DNA from: Flavobacterium sp. N1994
GTDB lineage: Bacteria; Bacteroidota; Bacteroidia; Flavobacteriales; Flavobacteriaceae
NCBI RefSeq assembly: GCF_025947145.1
Contig: NZ_CP109999.1
Coordinates: 1,426,001-1,490,000 of the forward strand
Direction: 5' to 3'
DNA: 64,000 bases
Shown here: in pieces, positions 1 through 9,567 of the stretch
Layout: every line of letters starts with the position of its first letter
Numbering within the stretch: position 1 is the stretch's first letter
Notes under the pieces: generated by a model
Told to the model about the DNA's origin: nothing
What the model saw: the letters and a program-made list of their open reading frames with translations, nothing else
Database searches by the model: none
Translations under genes and position numbers: made by a program

Positions 1-2102
1 CATTACCCGATGTTTCTGCTTGTGAAACCTATTCTTTACCTGCTTTAACAAATGGTGATTATTTTACTGGTGTAGACGGAACTGGCACACCAATGTTTGC
101 TGGAAATGTTATTCTAAATACTCAAACTCTTTATATTTTTAAAAGATTAAATGCTACTTGTTCAAGCCAAACTAGTTTTACTGTAACAATAAATCCTTTA
201 CCAACTATAGATTCACGTTCTGACATTGATATTTGTGACCAATACGTTTTAACACCATTAACAGTAGGAGATTACTATACTGGTCCAGGTGGAACAGGTA
301 CATTGTTAGCCGCTAATACTGTTATTACATCATCTCAAAGAATTTATATTTATGCTCTATCAAACAGTACTCCACCATGTAGCGCTGAGAATAGTTTTCA
401 AATTAATATTTTTAGTACAACTGCTGATACTTCACAAAACATAACCGCTTGTGATAGTTATACCTTACCTCAATTAACTGCTGGTAATAAATATTATACA
501 CAAACCGGAGGTCCGAATGGTCTTGGAATGGAGATAGCAGCAGGAGCAACAATTACTTTAAGTCAAACGATATATATATTCAAAGAATCTATTATCAGAA
601 CCTCTTTCTCTTGTGTTGATGAAAGTTCCTTTACAGTAATTATTAACCATACACCAACTATTGCCCCAATTGCAAATGTATCGTCTTGTAATTCATATAC
701 ATTACCATCACTAACAATTGGCAATTATTATACAGGCCCAAATGCGACTGGAACTTTATTAAATGCAGGTGATGTATTAACAACAAATCAAACGGTTTAT
801 GTTTATGCCAATACTGCGACTTCACCTGATTGTAGTAGTGAAAGAAGTTTTACTGTCTCTATATTTAATGTAGATAATTTACCAAACGTGACTATTTGTG
901 AAAGTTATACGCTACCAGCTTTAACTATAGGAAAATACTATACTGGTCCAAATGGCACAGGAATATTGTTAAATGCAGGAACAGTTGTTTCTACATCACA
1001 AACAATTTATGTATATGCTGTTTCTCCATTCCTTCCAAGATGTAGTGATGAAAGTTCGTTTACAGTTACTATAATTGATACACCATTTGCTCATTCAGTT
1101 CCTGCTAATCTGAGAACTGTTTGTGATCAGGATGGAACCAATGATGGGGTAACTCCATTTAACTTGAGTAGTTTATCTTCATCAGTTCTTGGTTCACAAA
1201 CAGGAAGTGAATTTCAAGTTACATATTACGAAAGTTTAGCCGATGCAACTACAGGAACAAATCCTGTAACTACTTCTTCCCTATCAGTAGTTTATGTTAG
1301 AGTTAAAAATACTTTGACAGCAAATTGTTATGACGTTAAACCAATAACTATTATAGTAAATAAATTACCTGTTCCAACTCCTATTGACGGAATAATTTGT
1401 ATTGATAGCGAAACAGGGACTCTATTAAACCCATACACTATGTATAGTGGTTTAACTTCAGCTGGACATACTTTTGTTTGGACAAATGACACTGGTGCTA
1501 CTGTTGGCACTGCAACTAATTACCAAGCCATTTTACCTGGAGTCTATACAGTAGTAGCAACCAATATTGCTACAGGTTGTCCTTCTGAACCAGTAGATGT
1601 AACCGTTTCTCCATCTGAGCCTGCAGTTGTGGCTTATGAAGTGAGTCAAGATTTTACAGATAGCCAAACAATAACTGTGACCGCTACGGGTCAAGGAAAT
1701 AATTTTGAGTATCAATTAGATAATGGTCCATTCCAAGACAGTAATGTTTTTGAAAATGTAAACTCTGGAATGCATACTGTAACTGTTAGAGACAAAAATG
1801 GTTGCGGAAGTACCACTATTCAAGCTCTAGTTGTGAACTATCCTAAATTCTTCACACCAAACGGAGATGGATATAATGACACTTGGAATATTAAAGATTT
1901 ATCAAGTCAACCAACAGCTAAAATTGAAATTTTTGACAGATATGGTAAATTACTTACTCAAATAAAACCAAGCAACAGTGGTTGGGACGGAACTTATAAT
2001 GGACACCAAATGCCTTCAGATGATTACTGGTTTAGTGTTAGTTATACCGACGAACACCAAGTTGCACAAGAATTTAGAGCCCATTTTGCTATGAAGCGAT
2101 AA
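1..2102 (+). CDS. T9SS type B secreted surface protein with tandem repeats (5' truncated)
   Basis: Open from the left edge (first full codon at base 3), so the N-terminus is outside the window. At least five repeats of about 70-75 residues follow one another to about base 1080, each with a Cys-x-x-Tyr-x-Leu-Pro core followed by GxYYTGPxGTG and a TQTIYVYA-like strand. A region resembling Ig/PKD-like domains follows. The last ~90 residues, from FFTPNGDGYNDTW on, are the gliding-motility-associated C-terminal (CHU_C / T9SS type B) sorting domain. Known for the family: export through SprA/PorV and attachment or release at the cell surface. Inference: adhesin or gliding-associated protein. The binding target cannot be read from sequence. 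A strong terminator follows. Confidence 0.9.
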   Translation, partial: LPDVSACETYSLPALTNGDYFTGVDGTGTPMFAGNVILNTQTLYIFKRLNATCSSQTSFTVTINPLPTIDSRSDIDICDQYVLTPLTVGDYYTGPGGTGTLLAANTVITSSQRIYIYALSNSTPPCSAENSFQINIFSTTADTSQNITACDSYTLPQLTAGNKYYTQTGGPNGLGMEIAAGATITLSQTIYIFKESIIRTSFSCVDESSFTVIINHTPTIAPIANVSSCNSYTLPSLTIGNYYTGPNATGTLLNAGDVLTTNQTVYVYANTATSPDCSSERSFTVSIFNVDNLPNVTICESYTLPALTIGKYYTGPNGTGILLNAGTVVSTSQTIYVYAVSPFLPRCSDESSFTVTIIDTPFAHSVPANLRTVCDQDGTNDGVTPFNLSSLSSSVLGSQTGSEFQVTYYESLADATTGTNPVTTSSLSVVYVRVKNTLTANCYDVKPITIIVNKLPVPTPIDGIICIDSETGTLLNPYTMYSGLTSAGHTFVWTNDTGATVGTATNYQAILPGVYTVVATNIATGCPSEPVDVTVSPSEPAVVAYEVSQDFTDSQTITVTATGQGNNFEYQLDNGPFQDSNVFENVNSGMHTVTVRDKNGCGSTTIQALVVNYPKFFTPNGDGYNDTWNIKDLSSQPTAKIEIFDRYGKLLTQIKPSNSGWDGTYNGHQMPSDDYWFSVSYTDEHQVAQEFRAHFAMKR

Positions 2103-2122
2103 CCTATATACCTACTATGTTT

Positions 2123-2153
2123 AAAAACTCCTGACAAAATCAGGAGTTTTTTT
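2123..2153 (+). terminator. Rho-independent terminator
   Basis: Perfect inverted repeat AAAACTCCTGA / TCAGGAGTTTT (arms 2124-2134 and 2140-2150, 5-nt loop) followed by a T run. It closes the upstream surface-protein gene. Confidence 0.9.
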
Positions 2154-2225
2154 ATGTTAAAATTTGTAACAAAATTATGGCATTTGTGTCTACTTTAGTA
2201 TTAAAAAAAATTACATCTCAAAATC

Positions 2226-4646
2226 ATGCGATTTAAAATATCCCTTCTTTTCTTTTTTTGCACATTATCTTTGCTTCAAGCACAAAATTCAACTTCATCG
2301 ACAGGTAACGTTGGTAGCATTTCGGGGAAAGTAATCGACAAAAACACGAAACAACCAATTCCATACGTAAACATTAGCATTAAACAAGCTAATAAAATAA
2401 TCACAGGAGGAATCACTCAAGACAACGGAAATTTCACAATCAAGAATTTAGCTTTAGAAACCTATACCGCTGAAATTTTATTTATTGGTTATAAAAAAGT
2501 TGTCCTAACGGTTTCACTTACTACAACTTCAAAAAGTATTAATCTAAATACCATGTCTCTTGAGGAAGAAGCGGTACAATTAGAAGGTGTAGAAATTGTC
2601 AAGGAAAAATCAACCTACGAACAAAAGATTGATAGGAAAATTATCAACGTTGGAAAAGACCTTATTTCTGCTGGCGCTACAGCTGGAGAAATCCTAAACA
2701 ATATTCCTTCGGTAAGTGTTGATGCTCAAACCAATGCCATCAGTTTAAGAGGAAACGAAAACGTTAGGGTTTTAATTGACGGAAAACCAACCAACATTGA
2801 TCCTGCTCAGTTATTAAAACAAATTCCATCTGCTTCAATCAAACAAATCGAACTGATTACCAATCCATCTGCCAAATACAATCCAGAAGGCATGAGCGGA
2901 ATTATAAATATTGTTTTGCATAAAAATGCCAATCAAGGTTTTAATGCAAGCATAAATAACGGCGTAACTTTTGCCAAAACACCAAAAGTAAATTCGTCAT
3001 TTGATATGAATTACAAAGTGGGAAAATTTAATTTTTATACCAATTATGGTTTCAATCATGGGTTACAAAAAAATCACGGTTTTGTAAATAGCCATCAACC
3101 CAACGCAGAGAAAACAGTGGCTTTTGATTTTGGAAATAAAAACACCTCACATCTATATAAAATTGGTGTCGATTATTATCTAGATGATAACAATACACTA
3201 TCCATTTACACCAATCAAAACATCTACTTATCTAGCGGAAATAGTATAACAAGTGTTAATTATCAAGACAATTTAATTTCTGATATAGCTCAGACTAATG
3301 AAAGTCGCAACGACAATCCATCCGGTACTTATAATTTAGATTTCAAACATAAATTTAAAAAAGAAGGTGAAAACATTGAATTGGAAGCCAATTACAATAG
3401 AAACAAAGGAACCGAAGATTCACATTTCACCACTATAGCTGGTGCTAATGTTTCGGATTACTACAATTACATTACGAATGTCAACAACAATACTAAAATC
3501 AACTTAGACTACACAAATCCGTTGCCAAAAGATGCCAAACTTGAAGTTGGTTTAGAAACACGTATTGAGACAACTAATAATAATTTCAACAAAGACTTTG
3601 TTTATAATTCTGATTTTAAATACGAAAGACAAATCCATTCTGCTTATGTAACTTATGGAAAACAATGGACAAAATGGGGATATCAACTTGGAGCCCGATT
3701 TGAAAACTACACTGCTGATGCCAACTTTCATGCAGTAGATGCCAATGATGAAAACGGAAACGGAAACACAACAGAAATCATTGCCAAAACATTCAACGAT
3801 AAAATAAACACCGTGTATCCAAGTGGTTATTTATCCTATAAACTTTCAGACAAGAATACGTTTAATTTCAACTATTCTAGACGCGTTGACAGACCAAGTA
3901 TTGGACAAGTGAATCCAATCCGTGAATGGAGTACACCAACCGTAACATCTATTGGAAATCCCTATTTAAAACCTCAATTCACCAATTCATTTGAATTGAA
4001 TTATACTCGTAAAACCAAAATAGGTTCGATATCGAGCGTTATTTTTTATAGAATGATTTCACAAGAAATAACTCGTTTAGTAGAAATTGACCCGAATGAT
4101 CCTAACAGAAATATTTTGTCGTATGACAATTTTAAAGATAACAATTCTTATGGAGCCGAAATTTCAGCAAATCTTGATTTTACCAAATGGTGGAGCGCCA
4201 ATATAGGAACTGATATTTATTTCAAAACGATTAGAGGGACCGTTTCAAATCAGTTTGTTGAAAAAGACGTTTCTATCTTCAACGGAAGAATTAACAATAC
4301 CTTTAAAGCTACTAAAAATCTTCGTTTCCAACTTTTTGGCATGTATCGCGGACAAGAACAAGGATTACAGTTTTTGAGAAAAAGCATGTATAAAACAGAC
4401 CTTGGAGCCAGCTATAATATTCTTAAAGGTCAAGGAACCATAAGTGCTAGAGCAAGTGACATCTTTAACACTATGAATTTTAGCTTTGACGGGACTTTAC
4501 CTTATAAACAAGAAGGTGCTTTTTATTGGGAAAGTCAAAGTGTATATTTAGGTTTTAGTTACCGTTTTGGTGGTGGCAAAAATGCAGCATTACAAAGAAA
4601 ACAAAGAGACAAAAACGAAACCCAAGGCGGTGGCGGAATGATGTAA
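2226..4646 (+). CDS. TonB-dependent receptor, outer-membrane beta-barrel family
   Basis: 806 residues. A signal peptide ends near LLQAQ. Residues ~30-115 form a carboxypeptidase-regulatory-like beta-sandwich (GKVIDKNTKQPIPYVNI), followed by a Plug-like domain (~130-230, with LRGNENVRVLIDGKPTNI) and a long beta-barrel of the OMP_b-brl_3 type. It ends in a Gly/Met-rich tail after a typical barrel strand (YLGFSYRFGGG). Family role: TonB-energised uptake or binding of large substrates at the outer membrane. No SusD partner or sugar enzyme is adjacent, so the substrate is unknown. The barrel type resembles receptors tied to peptides or siderophores as much as glycans. Monocistronic, with a terminator on each side. 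Confidence 0.9.
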   Translation: MRFKISLLFFFCTLSLLQAQNSTSSTGNVGSISGKVIDKNTKQPIPYVNISIKQANKIITGGITQDNGNFTIKNLALETYTAEILFIGYKKVVLTVSLTTTSKSINLNTMSLEEEAVQLEGVEIVKEKSTYEQKIDRKIINVGKDLISAGATAGEILNNIPSVSVDAQTNAISLRGNENVRVLIDGKPTNIDPAQLLKQIPSASIKQIELITNPSAKYNPEGMSGIINIVLHKNANQGFNASINNGVTFAKTPKVNSSFDMNYKVGKFNFYTNYGFNHGLQKNHGFVNSHQPNAEKTVAFDFGNKNTSHLYKIGVDYYLDDNNTLSIYTNQNIYLSSGNSITSVNYQDNLISDIAQTNESRNDNPSGTYNLDFKHKFKKEGENIELEANYNRNKGTEDSHFTTIAGANVSDYYNYITNVNNNTKINLDYTNPLPKDAKLEVGLETRIETTNNNFNKDFVYNSDFKYERQIHSAYVTYGKQWTKWGYQLGARFENYTADANFHAVDANDENGNGNTTEIIAKTFNDKINTVYPSGYLSYKLSDKNTFNFNYSRRVDRPSIGQVNPIREWSTPTVTSIGNPYLKPQFTNSFELNYTRKTKIGSISSVIFYRMISQEITRLVEIDPNDPNRNILSYDNFKDNNSYGAEISANLDFTKWWSANIGTDIYFKTIRGTVSNQFVEKDVSIFNGRINNTFKATKNLRFQLFGMYRGQEQGLQFLRKSMYKTDLGASYNILKGQGTISARASDIFNTMNFSFDGTLPYKQEGAFYWESQSVYLGFSYRFGGGKNAALQRKQRDKNETQGGGGMM

Positions 4647-4679
4647 GATTTTATATTTTATTTGAATTTAGTTGTAACG

Positions 4680-4716
4680 AAAAAGCCATCCGTGAAAACG
4701 AGATGGCTTTTTTTAT
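4680..4716 (+). terminator. Rho-independent terminator
   Basis: AAAAAGCCATC / GATGGCTTTTT hairpin (4680-4690 and 4702-4712) with a T-rich tail, just after the TonB receptor. Confidence 0.85.
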
Positions 4717-4763
4717 TTTTAAGTTCTAGGAGCACAACGATAGAATATTTAAGGACGCATCCT

Positions 4764-4805
4764 CCCGCTATCCGCGCTACATGGTAGCTAGCTCCTATCG
4801 GGGCT
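4764..4805 (-). repeat. Interspersed intergenic repeat, copy 1
   Basis: Contains CCCGCTATCCG (4764-4774) and CTATCGGGGCT (4795-4805). Read on the minus strand this is AGCCCCGATAG ... CGGATAGCGGG, the same two end motifs as the copy at 24473-24541 on the plus strand. The interiors differ. It lies in a gene-free stretch between convergent genes. Confidence 0.7.
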
Positions 4806-4849
4806 ATTAATAACATTTTGCTGCATCTAGTGTAGTTAATCTCTCAATC

Positions 4850-4877
4850 ATTCACAATTCACAATTCACAATTCACA
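4850..4877. repeat. Short tandem repeat, 7-bp unit x4
   Basis: Four perfect tandem copies of ATTCACA immediately upstream (on +) of the fabH-like stop codon. Similar ATTCACAATTTACAATTC-type stretches occur at 20005-20040. Confidence 0.8.
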
Positions 4878-4879
4878 AT

Positions 4880-5884
4880 TTACCATTTAATTATAGCGCT
4901 TGCCCAAGTAAATCCACTACCAAAAGCTGCTAAAACAACAGTATCTCCTTTCTTAATTTTTCCTTGTTCCCATGCTTCAGTTAATGCAATCGGAATAGAA
5001 GCTGCTGTAGTGTTACCATATTTTTGAATGTTATTGAAAACCTGATCATCCGTCAATCCGAATTTCTTCTGGATAAACTGTGAAATTCTCAAATTCGCCT
5101 GATGTGGTATCAACATATCAATATCGGAAACTTCCAAATTATTCGCTTTCAAACCTTCATTAATTACTTCGCTAAAACGAACAACAGCATGTTTAAAAAC
5201 AAATTGCCCATTCATATATGGAAAATAACTTTCGTCATCTGGATTGTTTTCTGCCAAAATATCAGTAACCCATCTTCCTCCCATTCCAGGTGCTAAAACC
5301 GCTAATTCTTTAGCATGCTCTCCTTCTGAATGTAAGTGTGTAGAAAGCACTCCACTTCCATCCTCACTTCTTGTCAAGACAACCGCTCCTGCCCCATCTC
5401 CAAAAATAACGGAAACACCACGACCACGAGTAGTCATATCTAATCCCAATGACTGCACTTCAGAAGCTACCACTAAAATGTTTTTATACATCCCCGTTTT
5501 GATAAACTGGTCAGCCACTGACAAAGCATATATAAAGCCCGAGCATTGATTACGAATATCCAAAGCTCCTACTGTTTTGAGCCCCATTTGTTTTTGTAGT
5601 TCAACTCCTGGTCCTGGAAAATAATAATCAGGTGAAATGGTAGCAAAAACAATAAAATCGATATCATCATTTGAAATCCCAGCACGTTCGATAGCAATTG
5701 TTGCCGCTTTTACACCCATAGATGTTGTGGTATCCTGCCCACGAACAATATGTCTTCTTTCTTGAATACCTGTTCTTTCTTGAATCCATTCGTCGTTGGT
5801 ATCCATTATTTTAGATAAGTCATCATTGGTCACAACATTATCTGGAACATAAAATCCTAAGCCTGATATTTTAGATTGGTACAT
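4880..5884 (-). CDS. 3-oxoacyl-ACP synthase III (FabH-like)
   Basis: 334 residues from the ATG at 5884; an upstream in-frame TTG would add 10 residues that do not fit the family. The thiolase fold carries the FabH triad: Cys114 (NQCSGF), His261 (IPHQANLRI) and Asn291 (YGNTTAAS). Family reaction: condensation of an acyl-CoA primer with malonyl-ACP to start fatty-acid synthesis. In Flavobacteria, which make branched-chain fatty acids, branched primers are likely (inference). No fab or plsX genes adjoin it, so it may be a second copy or belong to a secondary lipid pathway such as aryl polyenes or flexirubin. The gene faces the S9 peptidase divergently. Confidence 0.9.
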   Translation of the reverse strand: MYQSKISGLGFYVPDNVVTNDDLSKIMDTNDEWIQERTGIQERRHIVRGQDTTTSMGVKAATIAIERAGISNDDIDFIVFATISPDYYFPGPGVELQKQMGLKTVGALDIRNQCSGFIYALSVADQFIKTGMYKNILVVASEVQSLGLDMTTRGRGVSVIFGDGAGAVVLTRSEDGSGVLSTHLHSEGEHAKELAVLAPGMGGRWVTDILAENNPDDESYFPYMNGQFVFKHAVVRFSEVINEGLKANNLEVSDIDMLIPHQANLRISQFIQKKFGLTDDQVFNNIQKYGNTTAASIPIALTEAWEQGKIKKGDTVVLAAFGSGFTWASAIIKW

Positions 5885-6021
5885 AATTGTTTTTATTAAA
5901 TTATCAAAAAGCAAGAGACAAAATTAAACATTTTTAAATGGGAACGATTTTATTTTAGAATTTAATAAAATGTAACAACTCCTTTGTAAATTAGACCAAT
6001 CAAAAATCAAATATTAATCTT

Positions 6022-8436
6022 ATGAGAAACCGTATTTTACTCTTCCTTATTTTTTGCCTTTCAGCTACAATTGCTAAAGCTCAAGAAAACCTTACGTATC
6101 AAAAACCATCTGCTAGTATTTTGGCTTTAGCCGATTATGAAAGAGCTCCAAGTGTAAGTATGAATTCGAAAAAAGAATATATTCTTTTCTCCTATCGAAG
6201 CACTTATAAAACCCTTGATGATTTAAATCAGGAAGAATTACGCTTAGGCGGTTTAAGGATTAATCCGATTACTAACATTTCCAGTTCAGCGAATTATATT
6301 TCTAACTTAAAAATTAGAAAAGTAAATGATAAAGTGGAAACTCAAATTAGTGGTTTACCTGCTAACCCAAAAATCTCAAACATCAGTTGGTCTCCAAACG
6401 AAAACAAAATTGCATTTACAAATACGATTGCCACCGGAGTTGAATTATGGGTTATAGATGTGGTTTCGGCATCAGCTAAAAAAATCACTGAAGCTAATTT
6501 AAATGCCAATCTCGGAAGTCCATTCAACTGGATGAAAGACAGCGAAACTTTATTAATCAAAACGATTCCTAAAAATCGCCCTACCTTAATTGATAGTAAA
6601 AAAGATTTGCCAAAAGGACCAACCGTTTCTTCAAGTGATGGTTCAAAATCGCAAAACAGAACGTATCCCGATTTGCTAAAAAACAAAACGGATGAAACTA
6701 ATTTTGAAACCTTAATGACCTCAGAACTATATAAAGTAAACCTATCTAGTAAAATTGATTTTTTCAAAGGAAGTGATTTATATGCTGGCGAAAGTTTTTC
6801 TCCTGACGGCAATTTTTTAATGATAACAACTATCCTAAAACCGTTTTCTTATATCGTTCCATACAATAGATTCCCTTTAAAAACTATTGTTTATGATGTT
6901 ACTGGAAGAGAAATTAAGGTAGTAAATGAAGTACCTTTAAACGAGGTGATTCCAAAAGGGTTTTCATCGGTCAGAAAAGGAAAAAGAAACATGGGCTGGA
7001 GAGCTGATAAACCAGCAACCTTATCTTATGTAGTATCACTTGATGAAGGTGATCAAGCAAAAAAAGCTGATTTCAGAGATGAACTTTTCTCATGGGATGC
7101 TCCATTTACAAACGAACCAGTTTCTCTTGTAAAAACCCAACAACGTTTTGATGGCGTGCTTTGGGGTAATGACAACATTGCAATCGTTTCAGATGAATGG
7201 TATGATACTAGAAATACAAAAACCTACATAATCAATCCATCTAATCCTAGTCAAGCTCCAAAAATTATATCCGATAGAAATTCTCAAGATATTTATTCCG
7301 ATCCAGGCAATTTTGAAACCAAAAGAAACGAGTACAATCGCTATGTTTTGGCTATTGAAAACAATAATGCTTATTTGATTGGAGACGGATTTACAAAAGA
7401 AGGTCAGTTTCCGTTTATTGATGAATATAACTTGGGAACTTTAAAAACAAAACGTCTCTATACCTCATTATATAAAGACAAAAAAGAAAGTTTATTATCT
7501 ATTGAAGATTTTAAAAAAGGAGAAGTATTAGTCCAAATTCAATCAAAAAATGAATTTCCAAACTATTATTTCAGAAATCTAAAATCAAAAAAATTGACCC
7601 AACTTACTACCTTCAAAAACCCGTTTGAAAGCATCAAAAATGTTTATAAAGAAGTGATTAAATACAAACGTAAAGATGGTGTTGATCTTTCGGGAACATT
7701 ATATTTACCTGACGGATATGACAGAGTTAAAAAATCGGAGAAATTACCTTTACTGATTTGGGCTTATCCAGAAGAATTTAAAGATAAAAACTCCGCAGGT
7801 CAAAACAAACAAAATCCAAATGAGTTTACCTTTCCTTATTATGGTTCGTTTGTATATTGGGTAACCAAAGGCTATGCCGTACTTGATGATGCTTCGTTTC
7901 CAATTATTGGTGAAGGAACGACTGAACCAAACGACACATTCATGACACAATTAGTTGACGATGCTGCTGCCGCTATTGATGCCGTAGATAAATTGGGTTA
8001 CATCAATAGAAAAAAATGTGCTATTGGAGGCCATTCCTATGGTGCATTTATGACCGCTAATTTATTGACACATTCTAATCTTTTTGCCTGCGGAATTGCT
8101 AGAAGCGGGGCTTATAATAGAACTTTAACTCCATTTGGTTTCCAAAGCGAACAACGAAATTATTGGGATATCCCCACTATTTACAACGAAATGTCACCTT
8201 TCATGAATGCAGATAAAATGAAAACTCCATTGCTTCTTGTTCACGGAGATGCTGATAATAATCCAGGAACATTTACATTGCAATCAGAGCGTTATTTTCA
8301 GGCTTTGAAAAATTTGGGAGCACCCGTTCGATTAGTTTTATTACCAAAAGAGCAACATAGTTATGTGGCGAAAGAAAATATTCTCCATTTATTATGGGAA
8401 CAAGATCAGTTCTTAGAAAAGTATTTAAAAAACTAA
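6022..8436 (+). CDS. S9 family (prolyl-oligopeptidase-like) serine peptidase
   Basis: 804 residues. A signal peptide (ends near AKAQ) is followed by a WD40-like/beta-propeller region (~50-500) and an alpha/beta-hydrolase domain. Catalytic residues are visible: Ser672 in GGHSYGAF, Asp745 in HGDADNN and His779 in KEQHSY. The length and the Gly-His-Ser-Tyr-Gly context resemble the glutamyl-endopeptidase/acylaminoacyl-peptidase branch (S9D-like) more than classical prolyl oligopeptidase. Likely a periplasmic peptidase that trims short peptides. Monocistronic; the stop is followed at once by a terminator shared with the convergent ABC gene. Confidence 0.9.
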   Translation: MRNRILLFLIFCLSATIAKAQENLTYQKPSASILALADYERAPSVSMNSKKEYILFSYRSTYKTLDDLNQEELRLGGLRINPITNISSSANYISNLKIRKVNDKVETQISGLPANPKISNISWSPNENKIAFTNTIATGVELWVIDVVSASAKKITEANLNANLGSPFNWMKDSETLLIKTIPKNRPTLIDSKKDLPKGPTVSSSDGSKSQNRTYPDLLKNKTDETNFETLMTSELYKVNLSSKIDFFKGSDLYAGESFSPDGNFLMITTILKPFSYIVPYNRFPLKTIVYDVTGREIKVVNEVPLNEVIPKGFSSVRKGKRNMGWRADKPATLSYVVSLDEGDQAKKADFRDELFSWDAPFTNEPVSLVKTQQRFDGVLWGNDNIAIVSDEWYDTRNTKTYIINPSNPSQAPKIISDRNSQDIYSDPGNFETKRNEYNRYVLAIENNNAYLIGDGFTKEGQFPFIDEYNLGTLKTKRLYTSLYKDKKESLLSIEDFKKGEVLVQIQSKNEFPNYYFRNLKSKKLTQLTTFKNPFESIKNVYKEVIKYKRKDGVDLSGTLYLPDGYDRVKKSEKLPLLIWAYPEEFKDKNSAGQNKQNPNEFTFPYYGSFVYWVTKGYAVLDDASFPIIGEGTTEPNDTFMTQLVDDAAAAIDAVDKLGYINRKKCAIGGHSYGAFMTANLLTHSNLFACGIARSGAYNRTLTPFGFQSEQRNYWDIPTIYNEMSPFMNADKMKTPLLLVHGDADNNPGTFTLQSERYFQALKNLGAPVRLVLLPKEQHSYVAKENILHLLWEQDQFLEKYLKN

Positions 8437-8442
8437 AGTTAA

Positions 8443-8478
8443 AAGCCCTAAAGTCTACTGATTTTAGGGCTTCTTTTT
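8443..8478. terminator. Bidirectional terminator between convergent genes
   Basis: Hairpin AAGCCCTAAA / TTTAGGGCTT (8443-8452 and 8463-8472) with T runs on both strands. Its right arm includes the stop codon of the minus-strand ABC gene. Confidence 0.85.
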
Positions 8479-9387
8479 TAAATGAACTTGACTTCCGATT
8501 TCGATTTCATTGTCACTTGCAAAGAATAGTGATTGGCTTTTATGATTGGCTTCAATCAAATAGTGACTTCCTAGAAAATAAGAACTCACCACCTCAACTT
8601 TTATGTTTGATTTTGATACAATTTCTAATTGATGTGGATAAACGAATGCTGCTTTGCCATCAATTTCAATTTCGTTAGTATCCCCAAAAAGTGACGCAAT
8701 GTATTTAGTTTTGGGATGATTGTAAATTTCTTTTGGATTTCCTTCTTCTATGATTTGACCGTCTTTTAAAACCAAAACGGCATCGGCAAAAGACAACACA
8801 TCAGAACTATCATGGGTAGCAAAAATCGCAGTAATTTGTTTTTCTTTTAAATACCCAAAAAGTTTTCTGCGTAAACTATTTTTCCTGAAATTATCAATGT
8901 GACTAAAAGGCTCGTCAAGTAATAAAACTTCGGGTTCAAGAGCTAAGACTCTGGCTAAAGCTACTCTTTGCATTTGTCCGCCACTTAGATTTTTTGCTTT
9001 TATATTGGCATAATCTGTCATTTCAACAATATCTAAAAGCTCAGCAATTCGCTCCTTTTTCTTTTCAAAATAAATATTAGAAAGGTATTTCCCTACATTT
9101 TCGGCAACGGTGATAAAAGGCATTAAATCAAAGTCTTGAGCTAGATATTTCATAAAATCCATTCCTGGAATAAGATGAAACTTTGGCCCTAAAACTGGAT
9201 GGGTATTCCAAAATATTTCCCCTTTATCTAAATCATACAAGCCATATATAAGTTTTAACAACGTACTTTTACCACAACCGCTTTCGCCAATAAAAGCAAG
9301 GCTTCTCCCTTTTTCTAAAGTAAAAGAAATGGCATTTATTGTTGGTTTTTCTTTATAAGAAAATGATATATTTTTAACTTCTAGCAT
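8464..9387 (-). CDS. ABC transporter ATP-binding protein
   Basis: 307 residues. Walker A GESGCGKST (~35-43), signature LSGGQMQRV (~135), Walker B VLLLDEP and the H-loop FATHDSSD are all present. The last ~70 residues form a small extra domain resembling a TOBE-type regulatory domain, as in PotA/ModC-type import ATPases. No permease or binding-protein gene is next to it in the window, so the transported substrate cannot be inferred. Starts at ATG 9387. It is divergent from the surface-protein gene at 9568 across a 180-bp region carrying a palindrome. Confidence 0.88.
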   Translation of the reverse strand: MLEVKNISFSYKEKPTINAISFTLEKGRSLAFIGESGCGKSTLLKLIYGLYDLDKGEIFWNTHPVLGPKFHLIPGMDFMKYLAQDFDLMPFITVAENVGKYLSNIYFEKKKERIAELLDIVEMTDYANIKAKNLSGGQMQRVALARVLALEPEVLLLDEPFSHIDNFRKNSLRRKLFGYLKEKQITAIFATHDSSDVLSFADAVLVLKDGQIIEEGNPKEIYNHPKTKYIASLFGDTNEIEIDGKAAFVYPHQLEIVSKSNIKVEVVSSYFLGSHYLIEANHKSQSLFFASDNEIEIGSQVHLKKKP

Positions 9388-9479
9388 AAGGAAACTTGAT
9401 TTACAAAATTGAACATTCTATTATGAAATAAAAAATTTAATTAGCTTACTATTTAGTTTTCTTAAAGCTAATAGACTTT

Positions 9480-9500
9480 AACATTCAGATTTTGAATGTT
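9480..9500. promoter_or_regulatory. Intergenic palindrome, possible operator
   Basis: AACATTCA-gattt-TGAATGTT: perfect 8-bp arms around a 5-bp centre, in the region between the divergent ABC ATPase and YadA-head/C1q-like genes. It sits about 30 bp upstream of the -7-like TACTTTTG at 9529-9536. It could be an operator for a dimeric regulator; no regulator is assigned. Confidence 0.45.
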
Positions 9501-9528
9501 ATTTTTATGAATTTTGTTAAATTAAACA

Positions 9529-9536
9529 TACTTTTG
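9529..9536 (+). promoter_or_regulatory. Bacteroidetes -7 promoter element
   Basis: TACTTTTG matches TAnnTTTG, 32 bp upstream of the ATG at 9568. No clear -33 TTG at the N19 distance. Confidence 0.45.
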
Positions 9537-9567
9537 TATACCCAATATCAGTAAATATAGGAGATTG

